Source of the DNA: Spirochaetales bacterium
GTDB lineage: Bacteria > Spirochaetota > Spirochaetia > DSM-27196 > SLST01
DNA: 5,738 nt
Assembly: GCA_030642995.1 (NCBI GenBank)
Contig: DAOWMR010000207.1
Coordinates: forward strand, 1-5,738
Direction of reading: 5' to 3'
Position 1 is the stretch's first letter. Each line of letters opens with the position of its first letter. The notes beneath the pieces were generated by a model that was given only the letters and a program-made list of their open reading frames with translations, searched no databases and was not told the DNA's origin. Below, one piece after another: positions 1-5,738 of this stretch. The position numbers and the translations under genes are program-made.

Positions 1-1092
1 AACATCGAGGCCCTGTTTCTCTCGTCGCTCGTCGCCGCTGCAACCGGCGACCAGACCCGGCAACTGACCATCCTGCAGGACCTCCTCGTGATTGATCCGT
101 CGAACCCCCGAGCACTTGCCTCCGTTGGAGAACTCCAGCTCCAGGACCGGGAGTACGACGCGGCCGCGAGTTCGTTTGCTGCGGCCCTGGAAGAGGACGA
201 CGAGAGCCTCGTCGCACGGATGGGGCTGGCCAACGTCTACCTGCGCCAGGAGGAGTACGAGGCGGCGGAAGCGGAGCTTTCGGTAGTAATCGACTCAGAA
301 TCGAACTATCCGTTCTCCTACTCGGATCGGGCTCGCGCACGGGCAATGCAGCGCGAACTCAGCGGGGCGGCGGCCGATCTTTCGGTGGCCATCGAGCTGA
401 ACCCCGACTACCAGTGGCACTACATGGACCGGGGTCGTGTCTACCTTGAGCAAGGACAGTTTGCGGCCGCGGAGGCAGACTTCTCCGCTGCACTAGCGCT
501 CGATGACACCCAGTTCATCTCGTATGTCCTCCGAGCACGCGCCCGGGATGCGCTCGGCAACTTCAACGGCGCTCTCCTCGACTACGAGACCGGTCTTGCG
601 ATGCGGCCCGATTACTATCCCGCATATGCGCCGGCGGCGACGCTTCTCTACATTGCCGGCAGACACGGCGAAGCGGCCTCCTACTACGAGGAGGCATTCG
701 GCGCCGATCAAACGCGGCTGGATTACGCCCTCATGGCCGCGCTGTCCCTGAAGTCGGGGGGACAGGACCAGGCTGCGGAGAGCCGGCTGACGGACAATCT
801 CTCGCACTTTCCAAGGGATGCCGTATTCTACACCATGGCCCGCTACTACCTTATTCCGGCGAATGATGGTTACGTCTTTTCAGAAATTCAGCAGGAACAG
901 AATGCTACGATGAGGGGCCGGATGTATTTCTACATCGCTGCGCAGCTCGCGTTGCTTGATCGGCCCGCGACCGCACAGGCCGCGTTGCTCGAGGCGGAGA
1001 GCTTACTCCCTCCCGGATTTCTGGAACGACGACTTGCCACCTGGCATCTCAATGCGTATCGTTCCGGGGAAGCCGAAGAGGAGGGCGATTGA
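1..1092 (+). CDS. TPR-repeat protein, 5' end outside the window
   Basis: The reading frame is open from base 1 and TPR-like sequence already runs through the first in-frame GTG at 88, so the true start lies upstream and 363 residues are visible. Six to seven consecutive 34-residue tetratricopeptide repeats can be read, with the typical pattern of small and aromatic residues (for example AxxxLxxxEYEAAEAEL, then YxxRGRVYLEQGQFAAAEADF) and a D-P/D-D break between units. TPR arrays form a helical scaffold for protein-protein contact; no catalytic domain is visible. The last 90 or so residues are less regular and end in an acidic tail (GEAEEEGD). The stop codon overlaps the start of the downstream phosphoesterase gene, so the two are probably co-transcribed. 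Whether the missing N-terminus carries a signal peptide or lipobox cannot be seen. The TPR assignment is sure; the cellular role is unknown. Confidence 0.9.
   Translation, partial: NIEALFLSSLVAAATGDQTRQLTILQDLLVIDPSNPRALASVGELQLQDREYDAAASSFAAALEEDDESLVARMGLANVYLRQEEYEAAEAELSVVIDSESNYPFSYSDRARARAMQRELSGAAADLSVAIELNPDYQWHYMDRGRVYLEQGQFAAAEADFSAALALDDTQFISYVLRARARDALGNFNGALLDYETGLAMRPDYYPAYAPAATLLYIAGRHGEAASYYEEAFGADQTRLDYALMAALSLKSGGQDQAAESRLTDNLSHFPRDAVFYTMARYYLIPANDGYVFSEIQQEQNATMRGRMYFYIAAQLALLDRPATAQAALLEAESLLPPGFLERRLATWHLNAYRSGEAEEEGD
1079..1084 (+). promoter_or_regulatory. Shine-Dalgarno site for the DHH gene
   Basis: A perfect AGGAGG lies within the end of the TPR coding sequence, four bases before the TTG at 1089. 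It supports that unusual TTG as the start of the phosphoesterase gene. No ATG occurs in that frame before the conserved motif I, so an alternative start would cut into the domain. Confidence 0.75.
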
Positions 1093-2051
1093 GTCCATTT
1101 GACAATCTACTCGCCACACTGGATTACGACCGGCAGGTTGTGATCCAGGCCCACGACTTTCCCGATCACGACGCGGTGGGAGCCGCATACGCTCTGTCCT
1201 GCCTGCTTGGTGCGCGCGGAATTCAAGCCGTGCTCAGCTACGGTGGAGCAATCCAGAGCGACTCTCTCGCCGAAGAAATTGAACTCCTGGAGATTCCCAT
1301 TCAATCCGCATCTCAGGCCGGTATTGATGCCGACGCGCAGATTGTCGTGGTTGACGGATTTGTCGGGAACAGCAATATCGCAGGTCTCCCGGGGGAGGTC
1401 ATCGGCATCATAGACCACCACGTTCCTCCGTCCCCGCCTCCAACACCGTTCCATGACATCCGCGAGGACATGGGATCATGCTGCACTATCGTGTACCAGT
1501 ACGTCCGAGACTCGCAGATCCAGATTGACAGGTCGGTTGCCACCGCGCTCCTGATGGGCTTGATGATGGACACCGGATTCATGACGCGAGGGGTCTCGAA
1601 GTACGACATTGAGGCTTTCTCCGATCTCTTCTTTCGGGGCGACTGGCAGACCGGGACGCGGCTCCTCAAGAACAGCCTGTCGGTCCGGGACCTCGGGTTG
1701 TTTCGGGAAGCCATCAACGAGTGCGTCGTTGCAGAAGACTTTGGTTACGTGCCGCTGAACAAGGAATGTACGCAGGAGGTCATGGCACTCGTTGCCGATT
1801 TCTTCCTGGGGCTGCGAGAACTCAATTTCGTCGTTGTGGTGGAGCCCGACCGTGAGGAGTACAGGATGTCGGTCCGCAGCGAAGACCCCGACCGTCCTGC
1901 CGACGTCATTATCAAGCGCGCGCTGGAAGGTATCGGGTCCGGCGGCGGTCACCTTCACATGGGCGGCGGCAGCGTGCCTCGTGATCTCTATCCGGGCGAG
2001 GAAGGATTACGGAAACGATTCATGGACGCCGGCGCCATGAAGAGAACCTAG
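1089..2051 (+). CDS. DHH/DHHA1 family phosphoesterase (NrnA/RecJ-like)
   Basis: Predicted cytoplasmic metal-dependent phosphoesterase of the DHH superfamily. Members cleave short oligoribonucleotides (nanoRNA), pAp or linear/cyclic dinucleotides using two Mn ions. All the family motifs are visible: motif I HDFPDHDAVG (residues 22-31, with D26 and D28), motif II VVVDG with D89, motif III DHH at 109-111, and motif IV around D161-T162. The C-terminal DHHA1 substrate-binding domain carries a glycine-rich GSGGGH at 283-288. At 320 residues it is the normal size for NrnA-like proteins. It starts at TTG, overlaps the TPR stop by four bases (TTGA), and has an AGGAGG four bases upstream. The traB-like gene follows after 15 bases, indicating one operon. 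The DHHA1 signature continues as HLHMGGGS where NrnA proteins usually have HxxAAG, so the substrate may differ from classical NrnA. Family assignment is firm; the exact substrate is not. Confidence 0.92.
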   Translation: MSPFDNLLATLDYDRQVVIQAHDFPDHDAVGAAYALSCLLGARGIQAVLSYGGAIQSDSLAEEIELLEIPIQSASQAGIDADAQIVVVDGFVGNSNIAGLPGEVIGIIDHHVPPSPPPTPFHDIREDMGSCCTIVYQYVRDSQIQIDRSVATALLMGLMMDTGFMTRGVSKYDIEAFSDLFFRGDWQTGTRLLKNSLSVRDLGLFREAINECVVAEDFGYVPLNKECTQEVMALVADFFLGLRELNFVVVVEPDREEYRMSVRSEDPDRPADVIIKRALEGIGSGGGHLHMGGGSVPRDLYPGEEGLRKRFMDAGAMKRT

Positions 2052-2066
2052 CACAAGAGGATATAG

Positions 2067-3254
2067 ATGCAGGAAACCACCTCACAGAACACCACCCGGA
2101 TCTCATTCGGAGAACGAGAATACACGCTGCTCGGTACAGCCCACGTTTCACGCGAGAGTGTCGACGAGGTCGCTTCGGTGATCAGGGAAGAGACTCCGGA
2201 CCGGGTCTGCGTTGAGATCGATGCCGCGCGCCACAAGTCCCTCACCGAGAAGAGCAGCTGGGAGAACCTCAACATCTACAAAGTGCTGCGGGAGCGCAAG
2301 GGTTTTCTCCTCCTGGGCAATCTCGTCCTTTCCAGTTTCCAGAGGCGAATTGGCGCCGATCTGGGAGTGAATCCCGGCGAGGAAATGCTGGCAGCGGTCA
2401 CCGTCGCACAGGAAGAGGGGATTTCCTTCAGTCTTGTTGACCGGCAGATTCACACCACCCTCCGGCGGGCATGGTCCAAGGCCGGCCTCTGGGGCAAGAA
2501 CAAAATGCTCGCCGCCCTGCTCGGTTCGGTATTCAGCCGCGAGAAGCTCTCGGCCGAAGAGATCGAGGCACTCAAGAGCCAGGGCGCCCTGGACAACATG
2601 ATGGGCGAGCTTGCCGACTACCTGCCGGCGGCCAAGGCGGTCCTGATCGATGAACGAGATCAGTACATCGCCGCGAAAGTCTTTCAGGCTGAGGGAAATC
2701 GATTGTTGGTCGTTGTCGGTGCCGGCCACGTGCCCGGGATCGTGAAGTGGCTCGAAAAGCTCCACGCCGGCGAGCAGGGGCCGGATCTCAATGAACTGGA
2801 CACCGTGCCACCCCCGGGAAAGCTACGCAAGATTCTGCCGTGGACCATTCCCGCCCTCGTGGTCGGACTCATCACATGGGGCTTCTTCCGCTCCGGTTGG
2901 GACGGTGGTCTTCAAATGCTGCTCAGATGGTTTGTCATCAACGGTGTCCTCTCCGGAATCGGCGCCATCGCAGCGCTCGCTCACCCTGTAACGATCATCG
3001 CAAGCATCCTGGGGGCGCCGTTCACCTCGATGAACCCGACGATTGGCGTGGGATTTGTCTCAGGGGCCCTGGAAGCCGTTCTTCGCAAGCCGCGAGTAAT
3101 CGATTTCGAAAACCTCCATGACGATATCCTCTCCGTGCGCGGTTTCTATCGGAACCGATTCACCCACGTGTTGCTTGTTTTCTTTTTCACGTCGGTCGGG
3201 AGTTCGATTGGGACCTTCATCGCGCTGCCGTTTTTGTTTCCGGGGATGGGGTAG
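2067..3254 (+). CDS. TraB/PrgY-family membrane protein
   Basis: This 395-residue protein fits the bacterial and archaeal TraB family (pheromone shutdown-related, distantly related to GumN and metazoan TIKI). The family signatures are in order: GTAHVS at 23-28, a conserved glutamate in VCVEID (E50), DERDQYIA from residue 195, and GAGHVPGI from residue 218. TIKI proteins use equivalent His/Glu positions for metal-dependent peptidase activity, so a protease-like role is possible but inferred. The last 150 residues contain about four hydrophobic segments (LPWTIPALVVGLITWGFF; the stretch around FVINGVLSGIGAIAALA; TIIASILGAPF through FVSGALEAVL; and LLVFFFTSVGSSIGTFIALPF), so the C-terminus is a membrane anchor. 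In enterococcal plasmids TraB/PrgY blocks self-pheromone, but chromosomal homologues like this one have no settled role. The ATG is preceded by AAGAGG at 2054-2059, seven bases upstream. It is the last gene of the visible operon. Confidence 0.9.
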   Translation: MQETTSQNTTRISFGEREYTLLGTAHVSRESVDEVASVIREETPDRVCVEIDAARHKSLTEKSSWENLNIYKVLRERKGFLLLGNLVLSSFQRRIGADLGVNPGEEMLAAVTVAQEEGISFSLVDRQIHTTLRRAWSKAGLWGKNKMLAALLGSVFSREKLSAEEIEALKSQGALDNMMGELADYLPAAKAVLIDERDQYIAAKVFQAEGNRLLVVVGAGHVPGIVKWLEKLHAGEQGPDLNELDTVPPPGKLRKILPWTIPALVVGLITWGFFRSGWDGGLQMLLRWFVINGVLSGIGAIAALAHPVTIIASILGAPFTSMNPTIGVGFVSGALEAVLRKPRVIDFENLHDDILSVRGFYRNRFTHVLLVFFFTSVGSSIGTFIALPFLFPGMG

Positions 3255-3370
3255 CGTCACAGCCGAGCAACAGGCGAGGACGTCCCGTCGCTAGTACTCG
3301 ACATAGGAATGTCTGCGAAGCCGCTCCGTGCCGTGGGTGCGCTCCGCCTGAGCGATTGTTTCCGGTGATC
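3255..3370. other. Gap between traB-like gene and the broken surface gene
   Basis: No convincing gene is present. Two small inverted repeats are visible. GACAT/ATGTC (3300-3304 and 3309-3313, four-base loop) could be an operator or chance. CGCTC/GAGCG (3340-3354) is listed separately. No clear -35/-10 pair was found for the downstream gene. Confidence 0.4.
3340..3360 (+). terminator. Weak hairpin, possible terminator of the TPR-DHH-traB operon
   Basis: CGCTC-cgcct-GAGCG forms a five-pair GC-rich stem with a five-base loop, followed by ATTGTTT. The stem is short and the T-tract interrupted, so this is only a candidate. It lies 86 bases after the traB stop and just before the next plus-strand gene, which is where a terminator would be expected. 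Confidence 0.25.
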
Positions 3371-3377
3371 GGAGGTG
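3371..3377 (+). promoter_or_regulatory. Shine-Dalgarno site deciding a GTG start at 3381
   Basis: GGAGGTG is a near-perfect anti-16S match placed five bases (counting from GGAGG) before the GTG at 3381. The alternative in-frame GTG at 3375 lies inside the site itself and has no such sequence upstream, so 3381 is preferred. Confidence 0.6.
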
Positions 3378-3380
3378 CGG

Positions 3381-4155
3381 GTGAGAGCTTCCAAACTGCT
3401 TTCCGTCATTCTACTCGTTCTCGTATTTGTAGCGGGCATACAAACTCAGGAGCCGGCAGGCCCGTCAGTGGGCATGTCTGTGACACCAGACTTGGCCATT
3501 CCAGTCGGTCCCAAGGCTGATTACTACCAAATAGGCTATGGCGGGCGACTGTCGGCCCTCCTCGGCCTCGGTTGACAACAACAGCTACCAGTCGGGCGCA
3601 ACCGTGGTTGTCCTCGGCAACACGGGGAGTCTCGTTAAGACCGGTTTTGTATTTACTGGTTGGAACACCGCCGCCAATGGCAGCGGAGATTACTACGCTG
3701 CTGCAAACACCTTCTTCATCATTGCTGATGACGTTATCCTGTATGCCAAGTGGACGCCCTACACTGTTGGGGATGTTGGCCCTGCGGCCGACTGTACTGA
3801 GGTAGGAGGTGGCTATATGAACACCACGTATATCGTAAGCTACCTCGGGTCAGGTTCTACCTACGCGGCGCAGCTGTGCGATGGGTTGACGTTCGGGGCG
3901 TGGGGATTCACCAACTGGTTCTTGCCGTCGAAGGGTGAGCTTGACTTGATGTACACCAATCTCGCAAGTCAAGGCCTTGGCGATCTCTCCGGCCACTACC
4001 GGAGTTCTTCTGAGTCCGGTACAAATGGTGCGTGGGTACAGTACATGAGCGATGGTTCTCAGAGCGTCCGCGACAAGGACGAAGACAGCTTCGTACGTGT
4101 GCAGTCCATGATTTCTAGCCAGTTGACAATCTATCCATCAAAAGGGCACGTGTAA
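3381..4155 (+). pseudogene. Secreted InlB-repeat / Lcl-domain protein, frameshifted
   Basis: The gene begins with a GTG behind a strong ribosome site and encodes a signal peptide (MRASK, then a hydrophobic run LLSVILLVLVFVAG). That frame ends with a TGA at 3573-3575. The next frame, from about 3538, continues with an InlB/Listeria-Bacteroides-type B-repeat: VDNNSYQSGATV, then GFVFTGWNTAANGSG, ending in LYAKW. It is followed by an Lcl-like C-terminal domain (AAQLCDGLTFG, NWFLPSKGELDLMYTNL, SSSE). Removing one G from GGG at 3543-3545 joins both frames into one protein of about 257 residues and completes the start of the repeat (YGGD...SASVDNNSY). The Lcl domain also appears to lack its usual early block (GGxxFYDKG...GWRYLEAA) after VGPA near 3784-3800, and has R where YWSSSE is usual. 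Either a decayed surface gene or a sequencing error plus a divergent copy; natural frameshifting is less likely. Exported location is inferred; function unknown. Confidence 0.65.
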
Positions 4156-4226
4156 CGCGCTCCTGGCGGAGTCGAGATTATGGTGGCGGCTTCGGTGATA
4201 CCGGTTCAGGACATAGATAGCAGAAT

Positions 4227-4523
4227 TTAGGGTTCGGACGAGACCTCACCCTCCACCATCTTTGGTGGTATCTGTTTCTGACTGAACGGCTTGGACGCAT
4301 ATGTGTCCGCGTCGATGAGTCCCAACTCAATGCAGCCGAAATACACCGCGTAGTACAATTCGTTGACGTCGGCGACACCGACTGATACCCCGGCAAGTGC
4401 TTGGCTCGAATAGAGCGCAGCTCCGTCAATCTTCACGTAGCCAGTTCTGTTGACTCTCCTGACGCTGCTCAGCGACATCGGTTCCGTAGAGTTTCTCAGG
4501 GCGCGAGCCAGGCGTTGGACCAC
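4227..4523 (-). CDS. Hypothetical protein, downstream of the toxin gene
   Basis: A 98-residue minus-strand frame starts at GTG five bases after the toxin stop and ends with TAA. I do not recognise it. Evidence that it is real: no plus-strand frame is open here, about two thirds of its codons (67 of 98 by hand count) end in G or C, and the middle (from YVKIDGAALYSS to FGCIELGLIDADTY) reads like a folded mixed hydrophobic/acidic core. Against it: no Shine-Dalgarno sequence precedes the GTG, and the N-terminus is basic and poorly structured. An ATG at 4478 is an alternative start. The frame also extends upstream of the GTG for several codons before a stop, so it could be the remnant of a longer gene. 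It may be co-transcribed with the toxin-antitoxin pair. No transmembrane segment or known motif is visible. Confidence 0.4.
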   Translation of the reverse strand: MVQRLARALRNSTEPMSLSSVRRVNRTGYVKIDGAALYSSQALAGVSVGVADVNELYYAVYFGCIELGLIDADTYASKPFSQKQIPPKMVEGEVSSEP

Positions 4524-4528
4524 CGCGA

Positions 4529-4918
4529 TCAGCCAACGATCACATCCACGTCATAGAGATCAAAGGTTGGGTCGGCGGTCATGATCGGAACAGCTTCGAC
4601 CATGGATTGCGCGATGAGCAGCCTGTCGAATGGGTCCTTGTGATGGTGAGGCAGGGAGGCGGTCTTGAGAGCATGAGCGTGGTGAATCGGCAATGTCGCG
4701 AATCCTTCTCTTTCGATGCGAGACGGAACAAACCTGTCCGGAGGCTCCGGGAGCGGGAGTTTGTTCAATGAGTATTTAATAGCGATCTCCCAACTGGAGA
4801 CAGCGGAGAAGAGAATCGTGTTGTCCGTGTTCTTCAGGATCGCCACGGCCGTATCAGATAGCCTTTCCGGTTCCGTCAGCCACCAGAGCCAGCAATGTGT
4901 GTCGATGAGCAATGTCAC
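4529..4918 (-). CDS. VapC-like PIN-domain toxin
   Basis: Predicted endoribonuclease toxin of a type II toxin-antitoxin pair. VapC proteins cleave tRNA or rRNA with Mg ions held by acidic residues, halting translation when the antitoxin is lost. The 129 residues form one complete PIN domain of normal size: LLIDTHCWLWWL with D6, SSWEIAIK with E44, HHHKDPFDRLLIAQ with D95/D98, and MTADPTFDLYDV with D116. All four acidic positions expected for activity are present, so it is probably active. Its GTG start overlaps the antitoxin stop by four bases (GTGA), and GGAG lies eight bases upstream (4927-4930), which supports translational coupling. It belongs to the subgroup with a DTHxxLWW start that usually pairs with Phd/YefM-type antitoxins, as here. 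Confidence 0.93.
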   Translation of the reverse strand: MTLLIDTHCWLWWLTEPERLSDTAVAILKNTDNTILFSAVSSWEIAIKYSLNKLPLPEPPDRFVPSRIEREGFATLPIHHAHALKTASLPHHHKDPFDRLLIAQSMVEAVPIMTADPTFDLYDVDVIVG

Positions 4919-5145
4919 TTGTGAAACTCCGTCAGGATCTCTTCCGGCAATGGATCGTCGAAATCATCGGACACTGTGAATAGGCCTCTGTCTCGCCCGG
5001 GAATGCGATCAGGCTTTCCCTGGCTGTAGGGTGTGACCTTGGCAATCGGTCTTCCCGCCTTTGCGATGATGATTTCCTCGCCCATGATCACCCTGCTCAG
5101 GATCCGGGAGAAATGGGTCTTGGCTTCGTGGATATTGATCGTCAT
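4915..5145 (-). CDS. Phd/YefM-family antitoxin
   Basis: This 76-residue protein neutralises the PIN toxin and normally represses its own promoter. The N-terminal Phd/YefM DNA-binding fold is clear: INIHEAKTHFSRILSRV (residues 3-19), then GEEIIIAKAGRPIAKVTPY (22-40). The C-terminal tail, ending FDDPLPEEILTEFHK, is the acidic, probably disordered part that wraps the toxin. I chose the ATG at 5145 over an in-frame GTG at 5163 for two reasons: the family usually starts as M-x-x-x-x-x-EAK, and the promoter -10 box ends at 5164, so the GTG would lie upstream of the likely transcription start. GGCGG about seven bases before the ATG is a modest ribosome site. It overlaps the toxin gene by four bases. 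It probably autoregulates through the tandem repeats at 5170-5193. Confidence 0.92.
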   Translation of the reverse strand: MTINIHEAKTHFSRILSRVIMGEEIIIAKAGRPIAKVTPYSQGKPDRIPGRDRGLFTVSDDFDDPLPEEILTEFHK

Positions 5146-5163
5146 GAGACTACCGCCAGTCAC

Positions 5164-5192
5164 ATAGTAGACTTAGTCAAGGAGTTAGTCAA
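5164..5192 (-). promoter_or_regulatory. Sigma70-type promoter of the toxin-antitoxin operon
   Basis: On the minus strand TTGACT (5192-5187; five of six to TTGACA) is followed after exactly 17 bases by TACTAT (5169-5164; four of six to TATAAT). Transcription would begin near 5157, about a dozen bases before the antitoxin ATG. The promoter sits in the 92-base gap after radA, giving the pair its own expression independent of radA read-through. Confidence 0.65.
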
Positions 5193-5193
5193 G
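5170..5193. repeat. Tandem 12-bp repeat, likely antitoxin operator
   Basis: Plus strand GACTTAGTCAAG (5170-5181) is directly followed by GAGTTAGTCAAG (5182-5193), with 11 of 12 bases identical. The first copy contains GACTTAGTC, a palindrome around its central base; the second breaks it with one change. The pair covers the -35 box and spacer of the toxin-antitoxin promoter, where a Phd-type repressor would act. Binding itself is inferred. Confidence 0.6.
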
Positions 5194-5237
5194 TTTTCGA
5201 TCTTCGGAGTGCCCGGTCCCGGTAGCGCAGGCGCCCT

Positions 5238-5738
5238 CTACCCAAACAACACTCTCACCGCGTCCCCAATCGACTTGACCCCCGTCCACTTCATTGCGGT
5301 GTTCGTCTCCCCGTCCCGCAACCGGGCCGGGCCGATGCAGCGCCCCATCCCCATCTCCTTCCCGGTGCGCGCTCGCCGCGCCATCTGCACCACCGGCCGC
5401 ACCTCTCCAGCCAGGCTGACCTCCCCGGCAACGGCTGTGCCCGAAGGCAGCGGTTTGTCCGAGCGCGCCGAATAGAGCGCCATCGCCAACGGGAGCTCCA
5501 CGCCCACGTCGGCAATCCTCATCCCCCCGGCCACGTTCACGTAGATGTCCTGATCGGAGAACTGGACGCCCAGGTGTTTCTCCAGGACCGCGGCCATCCG
5601 GTTCACCCGGCGGGAGTCCAGGCGATCACTGAACACCCGGCTCATTCCGCCCTTTGCCGGGACGGTAAGGGCTTGCACTTCCACGAGGAGGACCCGCGAG
5701 CCCTCAACCACCGGCGCCACGGCCACGCCGGCCGGCAT
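5238..5738 (-). CDS. radA: DNA repair protein RadA/Sms, C-terminal part
   Basis: RadA is a RecA-like, DnaB-like helicase that drives branch migration in recombination and repair in the cytoplasm. Only the last 166 residues lie in the window. The ATG at the right edge is internal, because the residues around it match the linker before the Lon-like domain, so the real start is beyond the window. What is visible is the Lon-protease-like P-domain typical of RadA: LLVEVQALTVPAKGG (residues 17-31), SDRLDSRRVNRMAAVLEKH (37-55), DIYVNVAGGMRI (64-75), and AGEVSLAGEVRPV (104-116), ending in the family-typical ALxVLF-like VRVLFG. The zinc finger, Walker A and KNRFG motif lie outside. The TVPAKGG and SDQDIYVNVAGG wording resembles spirochaetal RadA from memory. 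No clear terminator follows the stop before the toxin-antitoxin promoter. Confidence 0.93.
   Translation of the reverse strand: MPAGVAVAPVVEGSRVLLVEVQALTVPAKGGMSRVFSDRLDSRRVNRMAAVLEKHLGVQFSDQDIYVNVAGGMRIADVGVELPLAMALYSARSDKPLPSGTAVAGEVSLAGEVRPVVQMARRARTGKEMGMGRCIGPARLRDGETNTAMKWTGVKSIGDAVRVLFG

Noticed and set aside
1476..1958. Long minus-strand ORF of 160 codons opposite the DHH gene
   Set aside because: It lies wholly antisense to a gene with all DHH motifs and has no family resemblance; a GC-rich shadow frame.
2148..2765. Long minus-strand ORF of 205 codons opposite the traB-like gene
   Set aside because: Antisense to a protein with complete TraB motifs; open only because of codon bias.
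3257..3439. Minus-strand ORF of 60 codons after traB
   Set aside because: It lies opposite the Shine-Dalgarno site and signal peptide of the surface gene, has an Arg/Ser/Thr-rich low-complexity composition, and shows no ribosome site.
4253..4268. Inverted repeat CCACCA/TGGTGG with four-base loop
   Set aside because: It lies within the small hypothetical ORF and no T-run follows on either strand, so a terminator is not supported.
4178..4429. Minus-strand 83-codon ORF overlapping the hypothetical ORF
   Set aside because: Arg/Pro/Ser-rich composition typical of a shadow frame; the neighbouring frame has better codon third-position bias.
5164..5200. Possible integron attC or recombination core (GTTAGTC-like bases near the TA pair)
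   Set aside because: The bases do not match the GTTRRRY/RYYYAAC cores, and no large folded inverted repeat is present; the tandem repeat fits a promoter operator better.
5205..5237. GC-rich self-complementary bases after the radA stop as a terminator
   Set aside because: Only four-base stems with unsuitable loops form, and no adjacent T-tract is placed correctly for the minus strand.

Overview
The window looks like a chromosomal stretch from a moderately GC-rich bacterium, most likely a free-living spirochaete. Two points suggest this. The C-terminal domain of RadA at the right edge reads like spirochaetal RadA. The damaged surface-protein gene in the middle combines an InlB-type B-repeat with an Lcl-like C-terminal domain, an architecture I associate with Spirochaeta-like genomes. 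The assignment is inferred from protein style only, with no database search.

The left part (1-3254) is a tight plus-strand operon. It holds the 3' part of a TPR-repeat protein, a DHH/DHHA1 phosphoesterase that starts at a TTG overlapping the TPR stop codon, and, 15 bases later, a TraB/PrgY-family membrane protein. These genes are intact and continuous, with good Shine-Dalgarno sites. The phosphoesterase probably degrades short oligonucleotides or a cyclic-dinucleotide product; the roles of the TPR and TraB proteins are open.

The middle part (3255-5237) looks like accessory DNA lying between the operon and radA, which face each other. It holds (a) a gene with a signal peptide, an InlB-like repeat and an Lcl-like domain, broken by an apparent single-base frameshift at 3543-3545 and apparently lacking an internal piece of the Lcl domain; (b) a small minus-strand hypothetical ORF; and (c) a minus-strand Phd/VapC-type toxin-antitoxin pair with overlapping genes. 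The toxin-antitoxin promoter can be read directly: TTGACT, 17 bases, TACTAT. A tandem pair of 12-bp repeats lies across its -35 box and spacer and is a good candidate operator.

The right edge (5238-5738) is the minus-strand 3' end of radA (DNA repair and recombination), cut by the window boundary.

I did not find a clear new multi-gene system. The observations most worth following are the repeat-structured toxin-antitoxin promoter, the broken repeat/Lcl gene, and the small ORF directly behind the toxin gene.
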